Made by a program: the position numbers and the translations under genes. Shown piece by piece: positions 8,914-18,800 of a stretch of DNA of 64,000 nucleotides; positions within the stretch are counted from its first letter, which is position 1, and each line of letters opens with the position of its first letter. Under the pieces are notes generated by a model that was not told the DNA's origin, did not search any database, and was given only the letters and a program-made list of their open reading frames with translations. This DNA is from Phytopythium helicoides (Eukaryota > Oomycota > Peronosporomycetes > Pythiales > Pythiaceae): assembly GCA_024867545.1 (NCBI GenBank), contig JANFNE010000052.1, forward strand, positions 496,001 through 560,000, read 5' to 3'.

Positions 8914-10521
8914 TCACGTCCACAGCACCACGCAGCCGTTCTTGTCGCACGACGCCAGGCTGTCGCCGTCCGGCCGCCACACACAGCACGCCACGGCGCC
9001 CTGGTGTCCGCTTGCTCCGCCCGCAGTCAGCTCCTTCGCCAGTCGACCAGTCGTGACGTCCCAGACGAGCACCGACCCCGTGGCGCTGCCGGCCGCCGCG
9101 TACCTCGCGTCGCCCCGCAGCGCGGCCTTGCTCCAGTCGAACGCGCAGCGGTACGACGGCGCGCGCAGCTCGTGGACGACGTCGAAGGTGCGCACGTCGA
9201 TGACGCGCAGCGCGTTGTCCCTCGAGTTGGTGAGCAGCAGCGGGCTGCTGGCGGCGCCGGCCGTGGAGGACGCGAAGCTGACGGACGTGACCTGGTCCTC
9301 GTGCACGCCCTTGAGCTCGTAGGCGAGCGTCTTGGCGCGCGCGTCCCAGAATCGCACGACGCCATCCTGGTGCGCGCTGGCGAACTGCTCGCCCGTGGCG
9401 GCGAGGTCGTTGCAGCTCGAGTGGCACGAGACGGCGAGCAGTCTGCGGCCGGTGGCGACGTCCCAGAGGCGCAGGCTGCGGTCCGCCGAGCCCGTGAGCA
9501 CGTGCGCGGGCGCCACGAGCGAGAACTCGGCCGCGAGCACCTTGCCCTTGTGGCCCGTGAGCGTCTGGCTCACGCGGCCCGTGCCGACGCGCCAGATGAA
9601 GCTCTTGCGGTCGCAGCCCGTGCCGAGCACGAGCGCGCCGTCGGCCGACACGCGCACGCACAGCAGCGGGTGCGCCGTGCCCACGCCGCGGTACTCGCCG
9701 AGCGCGCCGAGGCTCGCGCCGAGCGCGGCGCCTGCGCTCGCGGGCGCCTCCCACGCGCGCACCGTGCCGTCGCTGCTGCCGCTGAACAGGATCTTCCCCG
9801 AGCCGTTGAAGCAGACCGAGTTGACCTCGGTGGCGTGCGCTCGCACGGCGAACGCGGCGGCGCTCACCAGTCCGCCGTCGTCCGCTGGCGCGTCGGCCGC
9901 GGACTCGAGGCCGAGGCTGAGGCGGCCGAGCGCGTCGACGGCGCTCGCGTTCGGCGGCGCGCGGCCGTCGCCTTCCCCATGCAGCCACTCGTGCAGCAGC
10001 GCGTTCTTGTCGCGCAGCTCCTTGCGCAGCTGGTCGGCCGCGGCCTCGGCGCGCGCCACGAGCTGCCGCTGGCGCGCCAGCTCCTCGCGCTGGAGCTGCA
10101 GCGCGGCGTCGAGCTCGGCGATGGCGCGGTCCTTCTCCTCGCCGATGGCGCGCTCCTCCTGCAGCTGCTTGCCCAGGCGCGTCACCTGCGCCTCCCAGTC
10201 GGCGCGTTGCTGCAGCAGCGCCTTGCTCTCCTGCACGAGCGCGAGCTGGTCGCCCGCCACGGCTGCCAGGCGCGCCGTCTTGTCGCTCAGCTCCTTCTCC
10301 AGCCGCTGGATGGCCGACAGGTACCGCTCCGCGTCTTCGGACGGCGCCGAGAGCGCCGCGGACGCCGCCAGCGACGCCGACGGAGCCAGCGACGCGCGCG
10401 CCAGCAGCTGCTGGTGCGAGGCGATGAGCGAGCGGAAGGCGCGCGCCTCGCGCCGGTTGCGCGCCTCTAGCAGCCGCGGGGCCTGCTCGGCCAGCCAGTC
10501 GGCCGCTACAGCGCTGCTCAT
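8914..10521 (-). CDS. ATG16: Autophagy protein ATG16 (coiled coil plus WD40 propeller)
   Basis: A single exon of 535 aa with the animal/plant type ATG16 layout. The N-terminus (WLAEQAPRLLEARNRREARAF) resembles the ATG5-binding helix. A long Glu/Gln/Leu-rich coiled coil follows at about residues 65-195, then a short linker and about seven WD40 repeats from residue 225 to the end (for example NSVCFNGSGKILFSGSSDGT, SADRSLRLWD, DARYAAAGSATGSVLVWD). ATG16 dimers scaffold the ATG12-ATG5 conjugate that lipidates ATG8 at the phagophore. The gene is very GC-rich with a strong third-position GC bias, which explains the long false open frames in other phases. Its ATG overlaps the stop of the upstream membrane-protein gene by 4 bp, so its promoter must lie inside that gene's 3' coding region. 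Confidence 0.9.
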   Translation of the reverse strand: MSSAVAADWLAEQAPRLLEARNRREARAFRSLIASHQQLLARASLAPSASLAASAALSAPSEDAERYLSAIQRLEKELSDKTARLAAVAGDQLALVQESKALLQQRADWEAQVTRLGKQLQEERAIGEEKDRAIAELDAALQLQREELARQRQLVARAEAAADQLRKELRDKNALLHEWLHGEGDGRAPPNASAVDALGRLSLGLESAADAPADDGGLVSAAAFAVRAHATEVNSVCFNGSGKILFSGSSDGTVRAWEAPASAGAALGASLGALGEYRGVGTAHPLLCVRVSADGALVLGTGCDRKSFIWRVGTGRVSQTLTGHKGKVLAAEFSLVAPAHVLTGSADRSLRLWDVATGRRLLAVSCHSSCNDLAATGEQFASAHQDGVVRFWDARAKTLAYELKGVHEDQVTSVSFASSTAGAASSPLLLTNSRDNALRVIDVRTFDVVHELRAPSYRCAFDWSKAALRGDARYAAAGSATGSVLVWDVTTGRLAKELTAGGASGHQGAVACCVWRPDGDSLASCDKNGCVVLWT

Positions 10522-12521
10522 GGAGGTGTTCTCGCCTGGAAGCCTGGAAGGCGCCGCTCTATCTGAGGATAGTGACGGGGTTCAAGATCAGCAGGCGACA
10601 CCAGCGATGAGCTGCGAGTTGATCTGCGAGCTGTGGAGGGAGGCGGAGGAGGCGAGAGGACCACCGGACGCATGCGAACGGGACCCACGGGGCACGAGTA
10701 CTCGAGCGGCTGGCGGATGAAGAGCAGCTCCTCGTGGTGCTGCGGACGAGCGAGCTCCATGACAAGGCGCGTGTTCCAGCCTAGGATCGTCGCGATGCGC
10801 TGCATGGCAAAGTCCTTGGTGTGCAGCTCGAACGGGCGAGCGCCGAGCCACTGCAGGCGCCAGACTGTGCGGTCGGCGAGCAGCTCGCTGTCGGCCAATA
10901 TCAAGACCATCACAGCGGCGGCCACGAGGAGCACCCATGCTGCCACTGCCAACGCGAAACCTCGACGCGAGCGGACAAAAGACTGAACGTGAGGCGTCAT
11001 GGCGTCGAGCAGGAAGATCCAGTTGAACCAGAGCCACCAGGCGACGACGGCAGCGCAACCGTGCGGCCGCCACCGCACCATGTCCATCATGCACACTGCG
11101 AGAGCGTGCAGTTGGATGCAGGAGAATATGACGTCAAAGTTGGTGACGAGCGCGAGCACCATGTCTCGGTGGCTCAAGATGAAGCAAACGAGCACGTAGA
11201 AGTGAGAGCATATCACGGCGACGAGACCAAGCTGCAGTTTGGTCTCGTCAAGCCAGTCCGAGTGCGGAAAAAGGAGAGAAAGCCATGTGCAGACACTCAA
11301 GGTGAAGCCGATAATCCCCAACAGCCAAACCCCAGTGCTTGCTGTGTGCACGCCGAACGATTTCCGTGCGTTTCCAGCGCAAATCCACCTCATCACCGGC
11401 AGGAACGTTCGTTTTGCGTCGACAACAGATGATGTCGACCAATGACTGGAACCGCGGATAGGTTGCATTGCACCAGACAGGATCCGATTCATCGTTGCAC
11501 CTTGACGAAGTCGCGCTCCACCTACTATAGCAGCGCGGCGTCCTGACCGCCACGGACGAAGCCGCAAACTCCCTTTCACAACGACGCAAGAGACAACACG
11601 GAATCTCGCAAGCGATAGTTCGCACTCGCGCAATTGATGCCGCGTGACGTACACTTTCTTGGCCATGAAGATCGCAAGTGTGCAGGCGGTGAAGACGACG
11701 ATCGATCCAGTGTCGATCGGGAAATCTCGCGAAACCGAAATCAATGTGAACCGCGCGTCTGACGCAAGTCCAACCCCGCACGCAATTGCGAGCACAAGTA
11801 GTAATGGGATGGTTGTGAGAGCAGCTTTGCTAGCCGCAGAGAAGCCGTGAAAGTTGGCGTCGATCATCGCGATGCTTTGGATGCTCAGCCACCCAACAAT
11901 ACACAACACGCCGCGCGGCAATCCGAGGATGTGTGCGACGCAAACCCAGTGAATTGAGTTGATGATTGACACGAACCAGCACTCGTACGTGTGCAACAAC
12001 AACGAGAGCATGTCAACGGAGGAAAACGCCAATAGAGCTAACAACGGTGGCGTTGCGACGGCCACATTCAGCATGGAAATAATCGAGACTGCAGCGAAGC
12101 CTCCTGGTACCCGCACGGGGATGAAGATTAGTATCGCGAAGACCCCCAGTGCGAATCGAATAACCATGTACATCGATCGACGCCTTGTCTGGATCACATT
12201 TGCGAGTTGTGTTTGGGTGGAGAGAGGCAAGCAGGTCAACGAGAGTATCGTTCGCTCGAGGTTTATAGTTGGTAGAGCGCTGGCACCTTTGAGCTCGAAC
12301 ATCATCTGGGAGTCGCCAATGTCGATACAGGGAGCAGGCCCAACTGTCTCCCCTGCTGGCATTTGCATTTTTTTGCTTTTGTTTGGATGTACTTCTTGTT
12401 GGTGTGTATTCGCAGCTCGAGAATGCTTGGCAGCTGTATGTTTAAGGGGAAGAACCGAGATGATCGCGACTTTTCCTGAGGCTGGGTCTATAACTCGCTT
12501 CTTGGAAGTCACCATGAACAT
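10518..12521 (-). CDS. Oomycete multi-pass membrane protein, family of unknown function (paralogue A)
   Basis: 667 aa from the first ATG at 12521; an in-frame GTG upstream is unlikely to be used. About 12 hydrophobic segments form two blocks (roughly residues 115-285 and 395-545) separated by a basic loop of about 100 residues (residues 290-390). The loop starts after KKVYVTRHQ and contains VVSCVVVKGSLRLRPWRSGRR. The C-terminal soluble part carries FAMQRIATILGWNTRLVMEL, nearly identical in paralogue B (FALQRIVTILGWNTRLLFEL), followed by a proline/serine tail. I recognise the type from Phytophthora genomes but know no assigned function. It is head-to-head with paralogue B. Its last codons overlap the ATG16 start, and the tail beyond LEYSCPV is poorly conserved with B, so the true stop could differ if there is an unnoticed intron. 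Confidence 0.75.
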   Translation of the reverse strand: MFMVTSKKRVIDPASGKVAIISVLPLKHTAAKHSRAANTHQQEVHPNKSKKMQMPAGETVGPAPCIDIGDSQMMFELKGASALPTINLERTILSLTCLPLSTQTQLANVIQTRRRSMYMVIRFALGVFAILIFIPVRVPGGFAAVSIISMLNVAVATPPLLALLAFSSVDMLSLLLHTYECWFVSIINSIHWVCVAHILGLPRGVLCIVGWLSIQSIAMIDANFHGFSAASKAALTTIPLLLVLAIACGVGLASDARFTLISVSRDFPIDTGSIVVFTACTLAIFMAKKVYVTRHQLRECELSLARFRVVSCVVVKGSLRLRPWRSGRRAAIVGGARLRQGATMNRILSGAMQPIRGSSHWSTSSVVDAKRTFLPVMRWICAGNARKSFGVHTASTGVWLLGIIGFTLSVCTWLSLLFPHSDWLDETKLQLGLVAVICSHFYVLVCFILSHRDMVLALVTNFDVIFSCIQLHALAVCMMDMVRWRPHGCAAVVAWWLWFNWIFLLDAMTPHVQSFVRSRRGFALAVAAWVLLVAAAVMVLILADSELLADRTVWRLQWLGARPFELHTKDFAMQRIATILGWNTRLVMELARPQHHEELLFIRQPLEYSCPVGPVRMRPVVLSPPPPPSTARRSTRSSSLVSPADLEPRHYPQIERRLPGFQARTPP

Positions 12522-12630
12522 GGGTCCGGAGTTCTTCCCCACAGCAGTACTGTTGACAATCTGTCCGTCGAGCTTCGAGGGTGGTGAGGAGCGGCTGGTT
12601 GTGGTGATCTCGTCACATCAACAGAACTCA

Positions 12631-12649
12631 GCTGATATTACATTTCATC
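12631..12649 (+). promoter_or_regulatory. Inr/FPR-like core promoter of paralogue B
   Basis: GCTGATATTACATTTCATC lies 17 nt before the ATG at 12666. It agrees with the oomycete start-site consensus GCTCATTYYNCAWTTT at 12 of 15 informative positions. It sits in the 144-bp gap between the divergent paralogues, so that gap must hold both promoters. Confidence 0.45.
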
Positions 12650-12665
12650 TATTCTTGGCTCTGCC

Positions 12666-14630
12666 ATGCCGCCACCAGCAACGATGTCGAGGTTTATCAA
12701 AATAGATCTTTGCAGACCTCGGCGGTCGAAAGTCCATATTGACTGTGCTTTTTCAATGGGATCACTCCGCACTCCATCGCCTTCCACAAGCAAGGAGCGC
12801 ACACGAGCGCTCGGATCCAACAGAATACCTGCCTTGGTTACCTCTTGGAGTACGTCAGTTATAACTCCGATCATTGAAGTCAGAGAAGCTCATACCACTT
12901 CGGATACCAACTCTTCATCCGATGATCCCAATCCTTGGTTATACCAGCTCACTCTCTCACGCTCACTGCCGACTGTGAATTTGGCGAACACAATAGCTAC
13001 TCGGACTCTATCTGAAGCATCACATGAGCGCATTGTGCAATATCTCAAGGTTCGATATGGAATCGTATCCCTGTTTATCCGCATATCTGGAGTCAGCGTT
13101 GCTGTCTTACTATTTGTTGAATCCGACGTCTTCACACCGATCACTCTCTTTCTTGCAGCTGCTGCGCTATTATGCTTTCTCAATTTACTCATTTTCTCGT
13201 CCCTTGACGTGTTGCGTCTATTGATTCGAAGCTACGAATTTTGGTTTGTGTCGGCTCTGAATACAGTCAATTGGCTTACCTTGGGCTTTATCTATGGTGA
13301 TGAGCGATCCTTATCGACTCTAACTTGCTGGATCGGGATTGAAATGTCTATCGCACTTGACGCTAACTATCGTAGCTTCAGGGCTGCGACCAAGTCCATC
13401 ATCATGAGTATCCCATCAATGATTTTAGTCGCTATCGCTTGCAGCTACAAGCTCATTGGAAGGGCACATTACTTTGGACTGACATTTTTCGGCTTTACTC
13501 TAGATTCGGGAAACATCATCATGTATGCATCTACTACGCTCTCGATATTCATGTTTCGGAAAGCATACCTCAAGCGCTATCGACACACATCAACACTTGA
13601 CGGCATACACATCATTCCATGTGTCGTCGTCAAGGCTCGACTGCATTTGGCTCAGCAGATACTTCGACGAAATCGACGACTAGGTATTTCAGGATTGAGT
13701 GCAGGCTCCGTTCGTGAATCGGAAGAAACCAAACCTACTGGTGATGTGAATATTGAGCGGAAACTAGCCGCTCTCATGCACATTCAGCAACTTCGACGAT
13801 CACGGTTTGAAGAAACCGTCATTGATGCGCGAAGAACACTCGTACCGATTGGTATCTCTCTTCGTGGAGTATACACACCTGCCTTTGCTGGATTTGTGGT
13901 TCTCGTTGGCTGCATCGGGTTCCTGTTATCCATCTACGACTTCGTGCGCATCATGGTGGCAGCAAAGTGGTCAACATCTGAGAACCACTCGTCAGGATCA
14001 CATGAAGTTGGAACATGGGCCCTCGCCTGCTCGAGTTTCTTTTTCGTGATGACGTTGTTCCTGGCCCAGCGCGAATTGCTTCGTGTGCTGCTGCACACTT
14101 TCGACTTTGTTTTCTCCGCCGCTCAATTCATCGCTCTTGCAATCTGTATTTGTGACCTGGTTCGCTGGAAGGTCCGCTACTGTGTCCTTATCACATCATG
14201 GTCGTGTTGGTTTCACTGGATCTTGCTCCAGGACGCGATCTCTCCACCGATTAAGGCGCACCTCATGTTTCGACGTCGTGGAGCCGCGCTAGTGATGTGT
14301 TGGATCCTGTTCGTGTTGGCTGCACTCGCTGCCTTGCTCGTGTTCGATCGCAGCGAGAGCGGGGTGTTTGCCGACCGTATACTGTGGTCGGTGCCGCTCT
14401 CGGACTCGCGCGTTTTCGAGCAGCGCACACGCGAGTTCGCGTTGCAGCGCATCGTCACGATCCTCGGGTGGAACACACGATTGCTCTTTGAATTGTCGAG
14501 ACACTGCGGCACCGACGAGCTGCTGTTCATCCAAGGCCTCGTGGAGTACTCAAGCGCGCTCGACACCTTCCCATCCGACGCAGTTGAGCGGCGGGTGGCA
14601 CCTGCACCTGTGGGTGGCAGCAACCAGTGA
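12666..14630 (+). CDS. Oomycete multi-pass membrane protein, family of unknown function (paralogue B)
   Basis: 654 aa, single exon, starting at the first ATG. It has the same architecture as paralogue A: a soluble N-terminus, the LPTVNLANTIATRTLSE motif, a first block of hydrophobic helices (about residues 130-290), a basic loop containing HIIPCVVVKARLHLAQQ, a second block (about residues 410-560) and a soluble C-terminus with the ILGWNTRLLFEL motif. GC content is lower than in the neighbouring ATG16 and the ends are unlike A's, so the duplication is old. The head-to-head arrangement suggests an inverted duplication of one ancestral gene. Function unknown; a channel or transporter role is only a guess. 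Confidence 0.8.
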   Translation: MPPPATMSRFIKIDLCRPRRSKVHIDCAFSMGSLRTPSPSTSKERTRALGSNRIPALVTSWSTSVITPIIEVREAHTTSDTNSSSDDPNPWLYQLTLSRSLPTVNLANTIATRTLSEASHERIVQYLKVRYGIVSLFIRISGVSVAVLLFVESDVFTPITLFLAAAALLCFLNLLIFSSLDVLRLLIRSYEFWFVSALNTVNWLTLGFIYGDERSLSTLTCWIGIEMSIALDANYRSFRAATKSIIMSIPSMILVAIACSYKLIGRAHYFGLTFFGFTLDSGNIIMYASTTLSIFMFRKAYLKRYRHTSTLDGIHIIPCVVVKARLHLAQQILRRNRRLGISGLSAGSVRESEETKPTGDVNIERKLAALMHIQQLRRSRFEETVIDARRTLVPIGISLRGVYTPAFAGFVVLVGCIGFLLSIYDFVRIMVAAKWSTSENHSSGSHEVGTWALACSSFFFVMTLFLAQRELLRVLLHTFDFVFSAAQFIALAICICDLVRWKVRYCVLITSWSCWFHWILLQDAISPPIKAHLMFRRRGAALVMCWILFVLAALAALLVFDRSESGVFADRILWSVPLSDSRVFEQRTREFALQRIVTILGWNTRLLFELSRHCGTDELLFIQGLVEYSSALDTFPSDAVERRVAPAPVGGSNQ

Positions 14631-14713
14631 GCATTCCAATGTGCCACTCGAAATGCATCACGATGCACTTTTGCACACAACACTAAGTATGCTTATATTG
14701 GCTAATGTAAGTG

Positions 14714-14729
14714 GAGCCATTCCTCAAAA
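14714..14729 (+). promoter_or_regulatory. Inr-like motif upstream of the HAD hydrolase gene
   Basis: GAGCCATTCCTCAAAA contains CATTCCTCAA, a full match to CATTYYNCAW of the oomycete initiator. It lies 35 nt before the ATG at 14764. Confidence 0.4.
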
Positions 14730-14763
14730 GGTTGGCAACACGGTCTCACTTCGAGCCTTCAAG

Positions 14764-15549
14764 ATGGCGAGTCTAGCGTGGCGTGCCGTCACGCTGGACG
14801 CGACGGGCACGCTGCTTCGCCCTCGCGCGCGCATCGGGGCCACGTACGTCCACGCGTGGGAGCAGTTTGCGGCCTCGAAGCTGTCGTCCTCGGCTCGCGA
14901 AGTGGCCGAGAAGGCGGTGGACGCGCGTTTCGCGCTCGCTTTCCGCCGCCACTGGGCTCTGCACGAGAATTTTGGCTCCGGAGAGAGCTCCACGGCTTTC
15001 CCGTGGTGGCAGCGGCTTGTGCTGGACGTGGTGGGCGACACTGACGTGTTTCCGCCTGATAAACTACCTGAGGAGCAGTGTGAGCCGCTCGCCCGCTTCC
15101 TGTACGCGCAGTTCGCGTCGTCGGATGCCTGGCAGGTCTATGACGACGCATGGCCCGTGCTGGACCAGCTCAAGACACAGGGCGTTGCGCTCGGCGTCGT
15201 TTCCAACTTTGATGAGCGACTGACGGGAGTGCTGAAAGGCCTCGGACTGGACGAGTACTTCGACGTGGTCACCTCGTCGTTCGAGCACGGAGTCGCCAAG
15301 CCCCACGCGTCCATCTTCGAGGCCACGTTTGACGCGCTACTTGGTGGAAACGGAGAGTCTAAGGGAGGATCTGAGCGCTATGCTACGTGTCTCCATGTCG
15401 GAGACCATTTTGCCAAGGACTATGAAGGTGCTCGTGCTGTTGGAGCGAGCGCGAGACTACTAGTCCGGCACCCACAGCGAGAGGGATCTGTCCCAAAGAG
15501 CTTGCCGAGTGATCAGATCGTATCCACACTCAACGAGCTGCGACTGTGA
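14764..15549 (+). CDS. HAD-superfamily hydrolase, HDHD3-like
   Basis: 261 aa, single exon. Motif I is TLDATGTLL at the N-terminus: nucleophile Asp, with Thr where many HAD phosphatases have a second Asp, as is usual for HDHD3-like proteins. Motif II is VVSNFD, motif III is the Lys in HGVAKPHASIF, and motif IV is HVGDHFAKDYEGA. A helical cap of about 100 residues lies between motifs I and II. The family is predicted to hydrolyse small phosphorylated molecules; the substrate is unknown. The frame is open far upstream, but the ATG chosen puts motif I at residue 9, where it belongs. Confidence 0.85.
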   Translation: MASLAWRAVTLDATGTLLRPRARIGATYVHAWEQFAASKLSSSAREVAEKAVDARFALAFRRHWALHENFGSGESSTAFPWWQRLVLDVVGDTDVFPPDKLPEEQCEPLARFLYAQFASSDAWQVYDDAWPVLDQLKTQGVALGVVSNFDERLTGVLKGLGLDEYFDVVTSSFEHGVAKPHASIFEATFDALLGGNGESKGGSERYATCLHVGDHFAKDYEGARAVGASARLLVRHPQREGSVPKSLPSDQIVSTLNELRL

Positions 15550-15812
15550 AGCAAGGCACTGGTTCAAGTCGCTGTGACTTGTGAAGTGCGCGACCGGTAG
15601 AGTCGAAACGGCCACGACCTGCGGCGGTTGTGAGCTTGAGCCGCGCTAATGTATATGCGAATGAACGACCTTTGACGTGCTGGTTTCACCCACTTGCCAT
15701 TGTTCTCGAGGCTGCGGAGCGCTCATACCAGCACTCGACAAGCCAGCGCACGTTTCAAGCGAGGTGGAGCGTTGTTTCGATCGGGATTCTCCGACTCGAC
15801 TGAACGCCGGGC

Positions 15813-18800
15813 ATGAGCGATGAAGAGTGCGAGCACGCCGACTCGGACGAGGTGGCGTCATTGCTTAGCGATTTTCGGCGAGACTTCGAGGAGACCAGTC
15901 TTGTCCTGCTTGGTCGGATCAGGTCCATTTCGAACCCGTGCGCTCTCCTGAGCAACATAGTTGCCCTTGTCGAGGATCTGCCTGATGGAGGAGATACCAA
16001 TAGAGGGAGCGGGCCAGAGACGGATGCAGACTTGGACGATGATGACGATTTCAAGAGAGTTAGGCAGCGCGTAGCAACAGTTGTCGTCCCCAGAATCACG
16101 GAAATACTCCTTGCACGATCGTTCCTGACAGAGGAAAGCGCACTGCAGGTCAATAACTTTATCAAGCGGTCACTGGAGATTGCGGGACGCAACCTGTTGC
16201 GAGCAAACAACCCAGAGGTGATATTGCCGTCAATCGTTGCTGCCCTTGATACCCACTCTCCATTTTACCTTTACCATACATCAGAGGAGGCAGATGGTGC
16301 TGAAGGTATGTTTCACTTCGACCAAATTGATCGGGTTGCTTGAACTATAATAACATTTGTGTTCATTGCAGACTTACAGTGCTCCCAATTCGTTCGAGTA
16401 ATCAACGGAACTGGTATTTCTCGCTTCTTTGTCGAGAATCTTGAGTTTTGGGGGGCCAGTGGTGGATTCAAAGCATTTATTGGCATGATCCGCGGTAAAG
16501 AGGTGCCTGTAGTCTCAACAGAGGTAGAAGGTGATTCAATCCTGTTTGCTGAGGTTCAACAGGTTCTTCGGGCAATCTACACGGTCAAAAATCATATCCG
16601 ACCGGAGTTCTTAGCAAAATATGTTCCCGAGCTTACCGAAGCTGTTGCCGATTGGGTCGAATCGTCGTCATGCAGCGAACTGACTGCAGTTTCTCGTGAT
16701 TTACTTCTCGAGGTAGTTCATGTTCTAGAATTGCTGCTTACACAAAGTCAGGAAAGAGTATTCGTTGGTGATCATGGAAAAGAAGTCCTCGCGTATGAGC
16801 AAGAAACAGTCGTTCCTGCAGATTTCGTACAGCAAAAGCTCCATGAGCTGCGTCTGGAGATGCTTTTCGCATTCTTCTGTTCCAGCTCGCTAGAAAAGCG
16901 AATCTTTGGCTTCTCTGAAATCATTGGACTTGTGACGCGTCTCTACAATGAACAAGTACAAGAACAAGAACAACCAACCGCAGATTCGTTGAGTCAAGCA
17001 CTGAGCTTCCTAATTGACTGGGTCGATCGGCGACAATTAGTGGCTATGCTGTTTGGGGATAGCATTCATACTGAGCTTGTGAAGCGTTCGACACCTTTGT
17101 TTCAGTTTGCATCGGAACTCGAGTATTTGCCCCCAGAGTGGATAGATATTGTATGGAGATGCTATCACGGTAATTGCGCTGACCGGTCCTCTGATGATCA
17201 AGGCGACATCACCCGATCTATTCAGCGGCATGCTGCTTTGCGATCTGTGACACACACTTTGCTTCTCGATCTCGTGGAGTTCGTCGACTTGGAAATACTG
17301 GAACAATTGTTATCGTATTTGCAACGTGTTCGAGTACGGGAGTTTGACGAAGCTCAACTCATGTTGTTTTCATCGATGGCTAGACGGAGTATGCAAACAG
17401 AAGAGGGTACAAGTGTTTTCCCACTCCTTGAATCCATTATTTTCCATTTATGGGAAGTGATCTTGCCCCAAGCAACCAATTCCAGCGTCATGGAGCAAGT
17501 TACTCTTCAGATAGCTGACATCCTAGCCCATGTTTTCGCCGAATCTAGCATGGACAACGAAGAGATTGATCCTGCAAGCTTGGCAGCTGGAAGACTACTC
17601 AGCAAAGCAATTGAGAAGATCATGGACCTTGAGGACACTTCTGCTTCTTTGCAACTTGTGACTCAGCTGGCGCAGTTGATTCAAGAGCGTCGACTCAGCA
17701 TCATAACAGGAGACAACGATCAAGTCTCAGTTGTGAATACTGTTCTAGGCGAATTGGTAGCATTCAAGCATAAGATTGTCGCAAACCTAGAGGAGAACAA
17801 CTGCCCAACTTGGTCATCCATGAATGGCTCTGAGCGCAAATCTATCCCAGCACTACCTGGGTACTTGGAAAATGTCAAGATTCGCCTTCATGCATTGAAG
17901 GGAGCCTGTATTCTAGACCATTTTCTTGGAATAGCGGTGAAGCCATTTGATCAAGCCCATGCTGAAAATTTGTGGAGCATTCTCGTTTCAGACGCGATTA
18001 TCGCTGATGAGGCATCTATGTGTTTCCAATGGATCCTGTTTTGCACGAAACCAGTCTCATCGTCGAGCGTGCCATCACTTGAATTTATCTCTCATGAGGT
18101 GGCATCGAGTCTTATCATCAACAAATTCTCTTCCTTGTCACCACATTTAATGACCTCACCAGCCTTAGCGTGTTTCCAGGCACTCTTTACCCGAGTCAAC
18201 TTGTCGAAAGGATCACTTCAGACGTTCATGACCGAGCCAACGAAGGACGAAAACGTCAGTGCATCGGAGTTGGAAGAATCTACCACAATAGCGCTCGATC
18301 TAGTTGTGTCTATTGACGAGCTAGCTGCGCTCGACGTATTGTGGTACCTTACTTTGAATGCTACGGACTCGAAAGTGGCCGAGGACTGCTTTACTCTGCT
18401 TGTGGGGTGCTATCTCGATGCGGTTCCAACCCTTAGGGACCCTGTATCAATGCTTCAAATCAAGCGCAAATTCATTCTGCGATGCATGAATCAGCTGATG
18501 TCCTTGAAGGGCGATCTATCGCAACAAAATGATGTCAATTGCCTGCATTCGACGAGAAGAGTTAATCGTTGCCTTGATCTATTGCGCTATTTCCTTGAGA
18601 CATCAAAGAACTTTCATTTGGGAAACAATGGTGGGTCCAGTAACCATCTTGATAGCTTAGAAGAGCGGCTTCCCTTTCTCAGTGTTTATCCATCTCCTAT
18701 GAAAGATGGTGGAGCAGATTTCACAGATCGCACCGTTTTTGGAACTTCAAGACGACCCAGCTGGACATTCCAGCACCAACACTTCCCTATGCTAGAGGCG

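Noticed and set aside
9004..10470. Long plus-strand open frame of 488 codons across ATG16
   Set aside because: It is a shadow of the strong third-position GC bias of the ATG16 gene; its translation is low-complexity Arg/Ala/Gly with no domain.
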